This document shows positions 11,346-18,965 of a DNA stretch of 64,000 bases, one piece after another; positions within the stretch are counted from its first letter, which is position 1, and the number at the start of each line of letters is the position of its first letter. This DNA is from Mycobacterium shigaense (lineage in GTDB: Bacteria; Actinomycetota; Actinomycetes; Mycobacteriales; Mycobacteriaceae), in the NCBI RefSeq assembly GCF_002356315.1, contig NZ_AP018164.1, positions 310,001 to 374,000 of the forward strand, in the 5' to 3' direction. The position numbers were made by a program, and so were the translations under genes. The notes under the pieces are model-generated. The model worked only from the letters and a program-made list of their open reading frames with translations, did not search any database and had not been told where the DNA came from.

Positions 11346-12209
11346 ATGCCCGGAGTGCAGGATCGCGTCATCGTCGTCACCGGAGCCGGTGGGGGATTGG
11401 GGCGTGAGTACGCTCTGGCCCTCGCCAAAGAAGGCGCCAGCGTCATCGTCAACGACCTGGGTGGATCCCGTGACGGCACCGGCGCCGGCCACAACATGGC
11501 CGACCAGGTGGTCAAGGAGATCAAGGACGCCGGCGGCCGGGCGGCCGCCAACTACGACAGCGTCGCCGAGCCGGAGGGCGCCGAGAACATCATCAAGACT
11601 GCGCTCGATGAGTTCGGTGCGATCCACGGCGTGGTGAGCAACGCGGGCATCCTGCGCGACGGCACCTTCCACAAGATGACGTTCGAGAACTGGGACGCCG
11701 TGCTCAAGGTGCACCTGTACGGCGGGTACAACGTGATCCGCGCCGCCTGGCCGCACTTCCGCGAGCAGAGCTACGGCCGCGTGGTCGTCGCCACCTCGAC
11801 CAGCGGGCTGTTCGGCAACTTCGGCCAGACCAACTACGGCGCGGCCAAACTCGGGCTGGTCGGACTGATCAACAGCCTCGCGCTGGAAGGCGCCAAGTAC
11901 AACATCCACGCCAACGCGGTCGCGCCGATCGCGGCAACGCGGATGACCGAGGACATCCTGCCCAAGGAGGTCCTGGAGAAGCTGACGCCCGAATACGTCG
12001 CGCCGGTGGTGGCCTACCTGTGCACCGAGGAAAACCCGAACAATGCTTCGGTTTTCGTGGTGGGCGGCGGCAAGGTGCAGCGTGTCGCGCTGTTCCAGAA
12101 CGACGGTGTCAACTTCGACAAGCCGCCCACGGTCGACGACGTCGCCGCGCACTGGGACGACATCGCCGACCTGTCGGCGGCCAAGCAGGCCGACTTCAAG
12201 CTGGGATGA
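11346..12209 (+). CDS. Short-chain dehydrogenase/reductase (MFE/FabG-type)
   Basis: 287-residue SDR. It has a TGAGGGLGREYA nucleotide-binding loop, NAGIL, a catalytic serine in ATSTSGLFGNFG and YGAAK as YxxxK. The PIAATRMTEDILP and AYLCTEENPNNASVFVVGGGKVQR segments match the hydroxyacyl-CoA dehydrogenase modules of peroxisomal multifunctional enzyme type 2, so a role in beta-oxidation-like 3-hydroxyacyl-CoA chemistry is likely. GAGAGGA precedes ATG 11346. It corresponds to Rv0148. Its stop is only three bases from the stop of the convergent ptpB gene; the H37Rv genes between them (Rv0149-Rv0152c, including PE1 and PE2) are missing. Confidence 0.88.
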   Translation: MPGVQDRVIVVTGAGGGLGREYALALAKEGASVIVNDLGGSRDGTGAGHNMADQVVKEIKDAGGRAAANYDSVAEPEGAENIIKTALDEFGAIHGVVSNAGILRDGTFHKMTFENWDAVLKVHLYGGYNVIRAAWPHFREQSYGRVVVATSTSGLFGNFGQTNYGAAKLGLVGLINSLALEGAKYNIHANAVAPIAATRMTEDILPKEVLEKLTPEYVAPVVAYLCTEENPNNASVFVVGGGKVQRVALFQNDGVNFDKPPTVDDVAAHWDDIADLSAAKQADFKLG

Positions 12210-12212
12210 GGC

Positions 12213-13040
12213 TCAGGCGAGCAGTTCGTCACGCAGGCGGTCCACCACCGCCTGCGTGACACCCGCGTCGCGCAGGTAGGCATCCAGCGACCCGAACTCC
12301 GCGTCGATCGTCTGGCGTGCGGCCGCCAGGTACTCCGGGCGCACGCCCAGCACACCGTCGGCCAGCCGGGCCTTGGTGAACGTGACTACCTCCGGGGTCA
12401 ATTCGACGTCGGAGCGTTGCTGGATCATCTGGTAGATGTGCTCGCGCAGCTGCGGTACCGCAGCGTTGCTGCGCAGGTAGTCGGCGACGATGGTGTCCTG
12501 ATCGATGCCGATCGTCTCCAGCACCGTGGCGATCACGAAACCGGTGCGGTCCTTGCCCGCAAAGCAGTGCGTGAGCACCGGACGTCCCGCTGCCAGCAAC
12601 GAAAAGACATGTGCCACAGCACGTTGCGCCCCTTTGCGGGTGGGGAATTGCCGGTATTCGTCGGTCATGTGGCGGACGGCGGCCGCATTGACCTCTTCGT
12701 CGGACTGATCGGTGTCGCCCTGGAACAGCCGCCGAAACGCGGTCTCGTGCGGAGCGTCGTGATCGTCGGTCTGCTCCTCGTCGCCGAGGTCGGGAAAGGG
12801 CAGCAGATGGATGTCGATACCATCGGGTACCAGTCCCGGCCCGCGCCGGGCGACTTCGCGCGCGGCGCGCAGATCCGCGACGTCGGTAACCCCCAACTCG
12901 CGCAGCGTGGCGCGGCCCTCGTCGTCGAGGCGGCTCAGCTCACCGGACCGGAACAGCCGGCCCGGCCGCAGCGCGGGAGTGCCGTCGGCGACATCGCGAA
13001 AGTTCCACGCGCCGGACAGTTCTCGAAGAGTTTCAGTCAT
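12213..13040 (-). CDS. ptpB: Tyrosine/lipid phosphatase of the PtpB (MptpB) type
   Basis: 275-residue phosphatase. The P-loop HCFAGKDRTG starts at about H158 with nucleophile C159; the Lys-Asp after the loop glycine is the MptpB hallmark that links it to triple-specificity (Tyr, Ser/Thr, phosphoinositide) phosphatases. An N-terminal WNFRDVADG and the DLGDEEQTDDHD lid insertion also fit. In M. tuberculosis the orthologue (Rv0153c) is a secreted virulence factor acting on host signalling; whether secretion holds here is unknown. ATG 13040 overlaps the end of fadE2 by 8 bases, so the two genes are one operon. No classical signal peptide is seen. Confidence 0.92.
   Translation of the reverse strand: MTETLRELSGAWNFRDVADGTPALRPGRLFRSGELSRLDDEGRATLRELGVTDVADLRAAREVARRGPGLVPDGIDIHLLPFPDLGDEEQTDDHDAPHETAFRRLFQGDTDQSDEEVNAAAVRHMTDEYRQFPTRKGAQRAVAHVFSLLAAGRPVLTHCFAGKDRTGFVIATVLETIGIDQDTIVADYLRSNAAVPQLREHIYQMIQQRSDVELTPEVVTFTKARLADGVLGVRPEYLAAARQTIDAEFGSLDAYLRDAGVTQAVVDRLRDELLA
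12228..12260. terminator. Perfect 14-bp hairpin at a convergent gene junction
   Basis: GTCACGCAGGCGGT (12228-12241) and its exact complement ACCGCCTGCGTGAC (12247-12260) enclose a 5-base loop. The stem begins 19 bases after the SDR stop codon but lies inside the 3' coding end of ptpB. It could end SDR transcripts, without a U tract as is usual in mycobacteria. Alternatively it is a coding coincidence. Confidence 0.45.
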
Positions 13041-14265
13041 GCGCGGTGACCGCCGCGGCGAGCGCAGATCTTTCCCGGCCGAGCTCGGCGCGCGCGATGG
13101 TCCGCATGTGCACCTCATCGGGCCCGTCGAAGAGCCGCATGGCGCGGTGCCAGGCGTACATCCTGGCCAGCGCTGTGTCCTCGCTGACGCCGGCGGCCCC
13201 GTGCACCTGGATGGCGCGGTCGATAACGTTGCACGCCACCTGCGGGGCGACCGCCTTGATCTGCGAGACCAGCGTATGTGCGGCCTTGTTGCCGTGCTGG
13301 TCGATCGTCCACGCGGCCTTTTCGCAGAGCAACCGGGCCTGGTCGATCTCGTTGCGGGACTTGGCAATTTGCTCGCGCACCACGCCCTGTTCGGCCAGCG
13401 GGCGGCCGAACGCCACCCGCTTGGAGGCCCGGTCCACCATGAGCGCCAGCGCCCGCTCGGAGCCGCCCAGCGCGCGCATGCAGTGGTGGATGCGACCCGG
13501 CCCCAACCGGGCCTGCGCGATCGCGAACCCCCCGCCCTCCTCGCCGAGCAGGTTGGTGACGGGGACCCGGACGTTGTCGTAGATGATCTCGCAGTGCCCG
13601 GGCTGGTCCTGGAAGCCGAAGACCGTCGTCGAGCGGACCACTGTCACCCCTGGGGTGTCTATGGGCACCAGCACCATCGACTGCTGCTGGTGGCTGGCCG
13701 CCTCCGGGTTGGTGCGCCCCATCACGATGAGGATCTTGCAGCGCGGGTCCGACGCCCCGGAGGTCCACCACTTGCGGCCGTTGATGACGTAGTCACCGCC
13801 GTCGCGGACGATGGAGGTCTCGATGTTGCGGGCGTCGCTGCTGGCGACTGCGGGCTCGGTCATCGAGAAACCGCTGCGGATCTCGCCGGCCAGCAAGGGC
13901 TCCAGCCATTGCTTGCGCTGTTCCTCGGTGGCGAACAGGTGCAGGGTCTCCATGTTGCCGGTGTCGGGGGCCGCGCAGTTGAGCGCCTCGGGGGCGATCT
14001 CCAGGCTCCAGCCGGTGATCTCGGCCAGCGGCGCGTATTCCAGGTTGGTCAGGCCCGACTCCGCCGGCAGGAACAGGTTCCACAGGCCCTGCGCCCGGGC
14101 CTTGATCTTGAGCTCCTCGACGATGGGCGGGACCGTGTGGTCGTGCGGGCCGGCTTCGTCGCGGTATTTGTCGTACTCGGCCTCGGCCGGAAAGACGTAC
14201 TCGGTCATGAAGTCGGACAGTCGCTGGTGGTAGTCGCTGGCTTTGGCCGACATCGCGAAGTCCAT
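13033..14265 (-). CDS. fadE2: Acyl-CoA dehydrogenase FadE2
   Basis: 410-residue flavoprotein of the acyl-CoA dehydrogenase family: N-terminal helical domain, the FSMTEPAVASSDARN flavin/substrate motif near residue 130, INGRKWWTSGA, and the C-terminal QVHGAAGVSEDT with RLFDGPDEVH. It is expected to introduce a trans-2 double bond into an acyl-CoA; the chain specificity is unknown. ATG 14265 matches the N-terminus I recall for FadE2 of H37Rv (MDFAMSAKA); GTG 14283 is a possible alternative. The gene is upstream of, and overlaps, ptpB, as in H37Rv (Rv0154c). Confidence 0.92.
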   Translation of the reverse strand: MDFAMSAKASDYHQRLSDFMTEYVFPAEAEYDKYRDEAGPHDHTVPPIVEELKIKARAQGLWNLFLPAESGLTNLEYAPLAEITGWSLEIAPEALNCAAPDTGNMETLHLFATEEQRKQWLEPLLAGEIRSGFSMTEPAVASSDARNIETSIVRDGGDYVINGRKWWTSGASDPRCKILIVMGRTNPEAASHQQQSMVLVPIDTPGVTVVRSTTVFGFQDQPGHCEIIYDNVRVPVTNLLGEEGGGFAIAQARLGPGRIHHCMRALGGSERALALMVDRASKRVAFGRPLAEQGVVREQIAKSRNEIDQARLLCEKAAWTIDQHGNKAAHTLVSQIKAVAPQVACNVIDRAIQVHGAAGVSEDTALARMYAWHRAMRLFDGPDEVHMRTIARAELGRERSALAAAVTAHD

Positions 14266-14386
14266 TCCGTCACGATAGGACACCCGCGTGAACCCCCGGC
14301 GAGCAGACGCAGACTCGCGCGATTCGCTGAGAATTCATGCGATTCTATGCCTGCTCGCGGTGGGGCCGGCGGGAGACTCTGAAGTC

Positions 14387-14848
14387 ATGACCGAATCCCG
14401 CCCACCGTTTCCCCCGTTCACCCACGAGACGGCGATCCAGAAGGTGCAGGCCGCTGAGGATTCCTGGAACACTCGCGATCCCGAGAAGGTCAGCCTGGCC
14501 TACACCCCCGACTCGCAGTGGCGAAACCGCAGCGAGCATGTCGTCGGCCGGGCCGAGATCGTGGCGTTTCTGACCCGCAAATGGCGACGCGAACTCGATT
14601 ACGTGCTGCGCAAGAGCCTGTGGGATTTCCACGACAACCGGATCGCCGTGCGGTTCCAGTACGAGTGCCACGACGCCACCGGGCAGTGGTACCGCAGCTA
14701 CGGCAACGAGCTGTGGGAATTCGCGCCTTCCGGTTTGATGGCGCGCCGGGAGGCAAGTATCAACGACGTGCCGATCGAGGAATCGGAACGGCGCTACTTC
14801 GGGCCGCGGCCGGCTGCCGAGCACGGTCAAGACATTCCGCTCTGGTAG
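14387..14848 (+). CDS. DUF1348 (NTF2-like) protein
   Basis: 153 residues of the nuclear-transport-factor-2-like DUF1348 family. Visible landmarks are [53 protein letters not shown] and the terminal [11 protein letters not shown]. These proteins are small, soluble and of unknown activity. ATG 14387 gives the family length; upstream in-frame codons are non-homologous. The gene stands alone between fadE2 (divergent) and the pnt operon. I do not recall an equivalent in H37Rv at this point. Confidence 0.85.
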   Translation: MTESRPPFPPFTHETAIQKVQAAEDSWNTRDPEKVSLAYTPDSQWRNRSEHVVGRAEIVAFLTRKWRRELDYVLRKSLWDFHDNRIAVRFQYECHDATGQWYRSYGNELWEFAPSGLMARREASINDVPIEESERRYFGPRPAAEHGQDIPLW

Positions 14849-14922
14849 TCCCCGCTAGGGTGTTCAACTCGGGCGGTGTTCGTATTCACGCAGCTTAGCT
14901 AAGGAAAGTAGATGTACGCGCC

Positions 14923-16023
14923 ATGACAGAGCCGCAGGCCAATGCGATCAGGGTCGGGGTGGTTGCCGAGTCCGGGACCGATGAGCGGCGCGTCGCGCTG
15001 GTACCCAAGGCGGTCGCATCCCTGGTGAACAGCGGCGTGGCGGTCGTTGTCGAGTCCGGTGCGGGCGAGCGGGCGCTGCTGCCCGACGAGCTCTACACCC
15101 AGGCCGGCGCCACCATCGGCGACGCCTGGTCCGCCGACGTCGTTGTCAAAGTCGCGCCGCCGACCGCCGACGAGGTGGGCAAGCTGCACAGCGGCCAGAC
15201 CCTGATCGGCTTCCTGGCCCCGCGCAATGCCGAAAACGTGATCGGTGCGCTGACGCAGGCGGGCGTGCAGGCATTCGCGCTGGAGGCGATCCCGCGCATC
15301 TCGCGAGCCCAGGCGATGGACGCGTTGTCGTCGCAGGGCAACGTGTCCGGCTACAAGGCCGTGCTGCTGGCGGCGTCGGAGTCCACCCGGTTTTTCCCGA
15401 TGCTGACGACGGCGGCCGGAACGGTGAAGCCCGCCACGGTGCTGGTGCTCGGGGTCGGCGTGGCCGGCCTGCAGGCGCTGGCGACGGCGAAGCGGCTGGG
15501 CGCCCGCACTACCGGTTACGACGTTCGTCCGGAGGTCGCCGACCAGGTGCGCTCGGTGGGCGCGCAGTGGCTCGATATCGGAATCGATGCCGCCGGCGAG
15601 GGCGGCTATGCCCGCGAACTCACCGAGTCCGAACGCGCGCAGCAGCAGCAGGCGCTGGAGAAGGCGATCAGCGGGTTCGACGTCGTGATCACCACCGCGC
15701 TCGTTCCCGGCCGGCCGGCGCCGCGGCTGGTGACCGCCGCGGCCGTGCAGGCGATGAAGCCGGGCAGCGTCGTGGTCGACCTGGCCGGCGAGACCGGCGG
15801 CAACTGCGAGCTCACCGAGCCCGGGCGCACGGTCGTCAAGCATGACGTCACGATCGCCTCGCCGTTCAACCTGCCGGCCACCATGCCCGAGCACGCCAGC
15901 GAGCTCTACAGCAAGAACATCACCGCGTTGCTGGACCTGTTGATCGCCGACGGCAAGCTGGCACCGGATTTCGACGACGAGGTCGTCGCGGAGTCGTGTG
16001 TGACCCGCGGGAAGGATTCCTAG
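14923..16023 (+). CDS. pntAa: NAD(P) transhydrogenase subunit alpha part 1
   Basis: 366-residue NAD(H)-binding subunit (dI) of proton-translocating transhydrogenase. It shows the alanine-dehydrogenase/PNT N-terminal domain (ESGTDERRVALVPKAV) and the Rossmann domain with VLGVGVAGLQALATAKRLGA near residue 180. The mobile loop and the ITTALVPGRPAPRLV strand are conserved. With PntAb and PntB it couples hydride transfer between NADH and NADP+ to the proton gradient, supplying NADPH. A purine-rich AAGGAAAG lies at 14901-14908. First gene of a three-gene operon, Rv0155. Confidence 0.95.
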   Translation: MTEPQANAIRVGVVAESGTDERRVALVPKAVASLVNSGVAVVVESGAGERALLPDELYTQAGATIGDAWSADVVVKVAPPTADEVGKLHSGQTLIGFLAPRNAENVIGALTQAGVQAFALEAIPRISRAQAMDALSSQGNVSGYKAVLLAASESTRFFPMLTTAAGTVKPATVLVLGVGVAGLQALATAKRLGARTTGYDVRPEVADQVRSVGAQWLDIGIDAAGEGGYARELTESERAQQQQALEKAISGFDVVITTALVPGRPAPRLVTAAAVQAMKPGSVVVDLAGETGGNCELTEPGRTVVKHDVTIASPFNLPATMPEHASELYSKNITALLDLLIADGKLAPDFDDEVVAESCVTRGKDS

Positions 16024-16341
16024 ATGTACGACGAGCTGTTGGCTAACCTGGCGATCCTGGTGCTGTCCGGGTTCGTCGGGTTCGCGGTGATCTCCAAGGT
16101 CCCCAATACCCTGCACACGCCGCTGATGTCGGGGACGAATGCCATCCACGGCATCGTGGTACTCGGCGCGCTGGTGGTGTTCGGGGAAGTGGAGCATCCG
16201 TCGCTGGCGGTGCAGATCATCCTGTTCGTCGCGGTGGTGTTCGGGACCCTCAACGTCATCGGCGGGTTCATCGTCACCGACCGGATGCTGGGCATGTTCA
16301 AGGGGAAGAAGCCCGCCAAGGCGGACGAGGTCGCCAAGTGA
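16024..16341 (+). CDS. pntAb: NAD(P) transhydrogenase subunit alpha part 2
   Basis: 105-residue membrane subunit with three predicted transmembrane helices, the N-terminal portion of the transhydrogenase proton channel (dII). Its ATG directly abuts the pntAa stop codon and its end overlaps pntB by 4 bases (GTGA), so subunit synthesis is translationally coupled. The central helix carries GTNAIHGIVVLGAL, the conserved histidine region of the channel. It corresponds to Rv0156. The split of the alpha subunit into two genes is normal for actinobacteria. Confidence 0.95.
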   Translation: MYDELLANLAILVLSGFVGFAVISKVPNTLHTPLMSGTNAIHGIVVLGALVVFGEVEHPSLAVQIILFVAVVFGTLNVIGGFIVTDRMLGMFKGKKPAKADEVAK

Positions 16342-17762
16342 ACTACCTCGTCACGACCCTCTACATCATCTCGTTCGCGCTGTTCATCTATGGTCTGATG
16401 GGGCTGACCGGGCCCAAGACCGCAGTGCGTGGCAACCTGATCGCCGCGGTCGGTATGGTCATCGCCGTCGGCGCGACGCTGATCAAGATCCGGCACACCG
16501 AGTCGTGGGTGCTGATCATCGCCGGCCTGGTCGTCGGCGTCCTGCTGGGCGTGCCCCCGGCGCGGCTGACCAAGATGACCGCCATGCCGCAGCTGGTGGC
16601 GTTCTTCAACGGCGTGGGTGGCGGCACCGTCGCGCTGATCGCGCTGGCCGAATTCATTGAGACGAAGGGCTTTTCGGCCTTCCAGCACGGCGAATCGCCG
16701 ACGGTGCACATCGTGGTGGCGTCGTTGTTCGCCGCGATCATCGGGTCGATCTCGTTCTGGGGCTCGATCATCGCGTTCGGCAAGTTGCAGGAGATCATCT
16801 CCGGCTCGCCGATCGGCTTCGGGCGGGCCCAACAGCCGATCAACCTGCTGCTGCTGGTCGCCGCGGTGGCCGCGGCCGTCGTCATCGGCCTGCACGCGCA
16901 TCCCGGTACCGGCGGGGCTCCGCTGTGGTGGATGATCGGCCTGCTCGTCGCGGCCGGCGTGCTCGGCCTAATGGTGGTGCTGCCCATCGGCGGCGCCGAC
17001 ATGCCGGTGGTGATCTCGCTGCTCAACGCGATGACGGGGCTCTCGGCCGCGGCCGCGGGCCTGGCGCTGAACAACACCGCGATGATCGTGGCCGGCATGA
17101 TCGTCGGCGCGTCGGGCTCGATCCTGACCAACCTGATGGCCAAGGCGATGAACCGCTCGATCCCGGCCATCGTCGCCGGCGGCTTCGGCGGCGGCGGGGT
17201 GGCGCCCAGCGGCGGGGACGGTGGCGACAAGACCGTCAAGGCCACCTCGGCCGCCGACGCCGCGATCCAGATGGCCTACGCCAACCAGGTGATCGTGGTG
17301 CCGGGTTACGGCCTGGCCGTCGCGCAGGCCCAGCACGCCGTCAAGGACATGGCGTCACTGCTGGAGAGCAAGGGCGTGACGGTCAAGTACGCGATCCACC
17401 CGGTGGCCGGCCGGATGCCCGGGCACATGAATGTCTTGCTGGCCGAGGCCGAGGTCGACTACGACGCGATGAAGGACATGGACGACATCAACGACGAGTT
17501 CGCCCGCACCGACGTGGCGATCGTCATCGGCGCCAACGACGTCACCAACCCGGCGGCCCGCAATGACGCCTCCAGTCCGATCTACGGCATGCCGATCCTC
17601 AACGTGGACAAGGCCAAGTCGGTGATCGTGCTCAAGCGGTCGATGAACTCCGGGTTCGCCGGCATCGACAACCCGCTGTTCTACGGCGAGGGCACCAGCA
17701 TGCTGTTCGGCGATGCGAAGAAGTCGGTGACCGAGGTCGCCGAGGAACTCAAGGCCCTCTAG
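16338..17762 (+). CDS. pntB: NAD(P) transhydrogenase subunit beta
   Basis: 474 residues. The first 270 or so hold about nine transmembrane helices (dII). After a GGGVAPSGGDGG hinge, the NADP(H)-binding dIII follows with VPGYGLAVAQAQH as the nucleotide fingerprint, IHPVAGRMPGHMN and the GANDVTNPAA segment that contacts the 2'-phosphate. It catalyses the NADP side of proton-linked transhydrogenation. GTG start at 16338 overlaps the pntAb stop. Last gene of the operon (Rv0157). Confidence 0.95.
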   Translation: MNYLVTTLYIISFALFIYGLMGLTGPKTAVRGNLIAAVGMVIAVGATLIKIRHTESWVLIIAGLVVGVLLGVPPARLTKMTAMPQLVAFFNGVGGGTVALIALAEFIETKGFSAFQHGESPTVHIVVASLFAAIIGSISFWGSIIAFGKLQEIISGSPIGFGRAQQPINLLLLVAAVAAAVVIGLHAHPGTGGAPLWWMIGLLVAAGVLGLMVVLPIGGADMPVVISLLNAMTGLSAAAAGLALNNTAMIVAGMIVGASGSILTNLMAKAMNRSIPAIVAGGFGGGGVAPSGGDGGDKTVKATSAADAAIQMAYANQVIVVPGYGLAVAQAQHAVKDMASLLESKGVTVKYAIHPVAGRMPGHMNVLLAEAEVDYDAMKDMDDINDEFARTDVAIVIGANDVTNPAARNDASSPIYGMPILNVDKAKSVIVLKRSMNSGFAGIDNPLFYGEGTSMLFGDAKKSVTEVAEELKAL

Positions 17763-17819
17763 GGGCGGGCGTACCGCGCTCGCGCGGCGGCGACCCCTCA
17801 GCCGGGCAGGTCGGGCTGG

Positions 17820-17945
17820 TCAGACGGGCGGGTAAGCGGGCGGCGGGTAGCCGTGGCCGTCCTCGACGCCGCGCAGGCCCCAGGTGAGATACCGCATGAA
17901 GAACTCGATCTCGTCACTGCCGTCGTAGTCCGGGCTCGGATCCAT
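17820..17945 (-). CDS. Small conserved acidic protein, 41 aa
   Basis: Short gene read directly from the complement: it begins MDPSPDYDGSDEIEFFMRYL and continues with TWGLRGVEDGHGYPPPAYPP. ATG 17945 is preceded by GGGAGAGG at 8 bases spacing, a strong ribosome site, and codon use is typical of the genome. The composition, an acidic head, an aromatic middle and a PPPAYPP tail, suggests a soluble peptide with a proline-rich end. It matches the small gene I recall as Rv0157A downstream of pntB. Function unknown. It is convergent with pntB and divergent from the TetR gene. Confidence 0.75.
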   Translation of the reverse strand: MDPSPDYDGSDEIEFFMRYLTWGLRGVEDGHGYPPPAYPPV

Positions 17946-18036
17946 CAGCGTTACCTCTCCCACCCGCGGTCTAGTTCGAAGTTCGAGTCTAGTCCCATCC
18001 GCAACGGTGCGACAGGCGGCGATGGTCTTAAACTGT

Positions 18037-18052
18037 CCAACCAGTTAGTTGG
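18037..18052. promoter_or_regulatory. Candidate TetR operator (interrupted palindrome)
   Basis: CCAACCAGTTAGTTGG has perfect 5-bp arms CCAAC and GTTGG around six central bases, 70 bases upstream of the TetR gene start at 18122. Position and size suit an autoregulatory TetR site. It is a single copy in the window, so the assignment is an inference. Confidence 0.4.
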
Positions 18053-18121
18053 TACTTTGCCTTTGCCGGGCCGCACCGGAACCGTATACCGGCCCGCGGG
18101 CAGCGACGATAGCGAGAACAG

Positions 18122-18757
18122 ATGTCATCGGAGAGCAGCACCGCCAACGGTTTGACGCGCCGCGAGGAGTTGCTGGCCGTGGCCACCAAGCTGTTCGCCG
18201 CGCGCGGCTATCACGGGACCCGGATGGACGACGTCGCCGACGTGATCGGCCTGAACAAGGCCACCGTCTACCACTACTACGCCAGCAAGTCGCTGATCCT
18301 TTTCGACATCTACCGCCAGGCCGCCGAGGGCACGTTGGCCGCCGTGCACGACGACCCGTCCTGGACCGCGCGCGAGGCGCTCTACCAGTACACGGTCCGG
18401 TTGCTCACCGGGATCGCGGCAGACCCCGAGCGCGCCGCGGTCTACTTCCAGGAGCAGCCCTACATCACCGAATGGTTCACCGACGAGCAGGTCGCCGAGG
18501 TCCGCGAAAAGGAAGCCCAGGTCTACCACCACGTGCACGGCCTCATCGACCGCGGGATCGCCAGCGGTGAGTTCTACGAGTGCGACTCGCACGTGCTGGC
18601 GCTGGGCTACATCGGCATGACGCTGGGCAGCTACCGCTGGCTGCGGCCCAGCGGGCGCCGGTCGGCCAAGGAGATCGCCGCGGAGTTCAGCACCGCGCTG
18701 TTGCGGGGGCTGATCCGCGACGAGGGCGTCCGCACGACGTCCCCGCTCGGGCCGTAG
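18122..18757 (+). CDS. TetR family transcriptional regulator (KstR2-like C-terminal domain)
   Basis: 211-residue TetR regulator. The DNA-binding domain spans residues 10-60, with recognition helix DDVADVIGLNKATVYHYY. The C-terminal domain (QYTVRLLTGIAADPERAAVYFQEQ) resembles the KstR2 group, which senses CoA thioesters in lipid and sterol catabolism. It corresponds to Rv0158. ATG 18122 is preceded by a weak GAGAAC. The candidate operator at 18037-18052 suggests autoregulation; targets may include the downstream reductase, SDR and FAD-oxidase genes, which run in the same direction after a 208-base gap. Confidence 0.88.
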   Translation: MSSESSTANGLTRREELLAVATKLFAARGYHGTRMDDVADVIGLNKATVYHYYASKSLILFDIYRQAAEGTLAAVHDDPSWTAREALYQYTVRLLTGIAADPERAAVYFQEQPYITEWFTDEQVAEVREKEAQVYHHVHGLIDRGIASGEFYECDSHVLALGYIGMTLGSYRWLRPSGRRSAKEIAAEFSTALLRGLIRDEGVRTTSPLGP

Positions 18758-18797
18758 TTCCTAGCCGCGCGCGGCTGTCTGTCGAGCTAGGTCTTTC

Positions 18798-18861
18798 GCG
18801 CCGAACGTGCACTCGGCGTGGCAAATCCGCCGGGATCTCGCAGTGATTGCACGTTCGGCGC
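18798..18861. repeat. 14-bp perfect inverted repeat, intergenic
   Basis: GCGCCGAACGTGCA (18798-18811) and TGCACGTTCGGCGC (18848-18861) are exact complements separated by 36 bases, in the gap after the TetR gene. The arms could form a long hairpin, act as a terminator of the TetR transcript, or be a dispersed palindromic element. I believe closely similar palindromes occur repeatedly in intergenic DNA of other mycobacteria, but only one copy is in this window. Confidence 0.6.
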
Positions 18862-18965
18862 AACGAAGCCTCGCCGACGTCGCGACGGAAGCCACCCCGG
18901 TAGGCGCCACAGAAATTGTGGACTACTGTCTGGAAAAGTTTCAGGCTCAAGGGATGGAGGCTGTG

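Noticed and set aside
17762..17805. Terminator after pntB built on AGGGGCG and CGACCCCT
   Set aside because: Pairing is short and interrupted, with a large loop; too weak to call.
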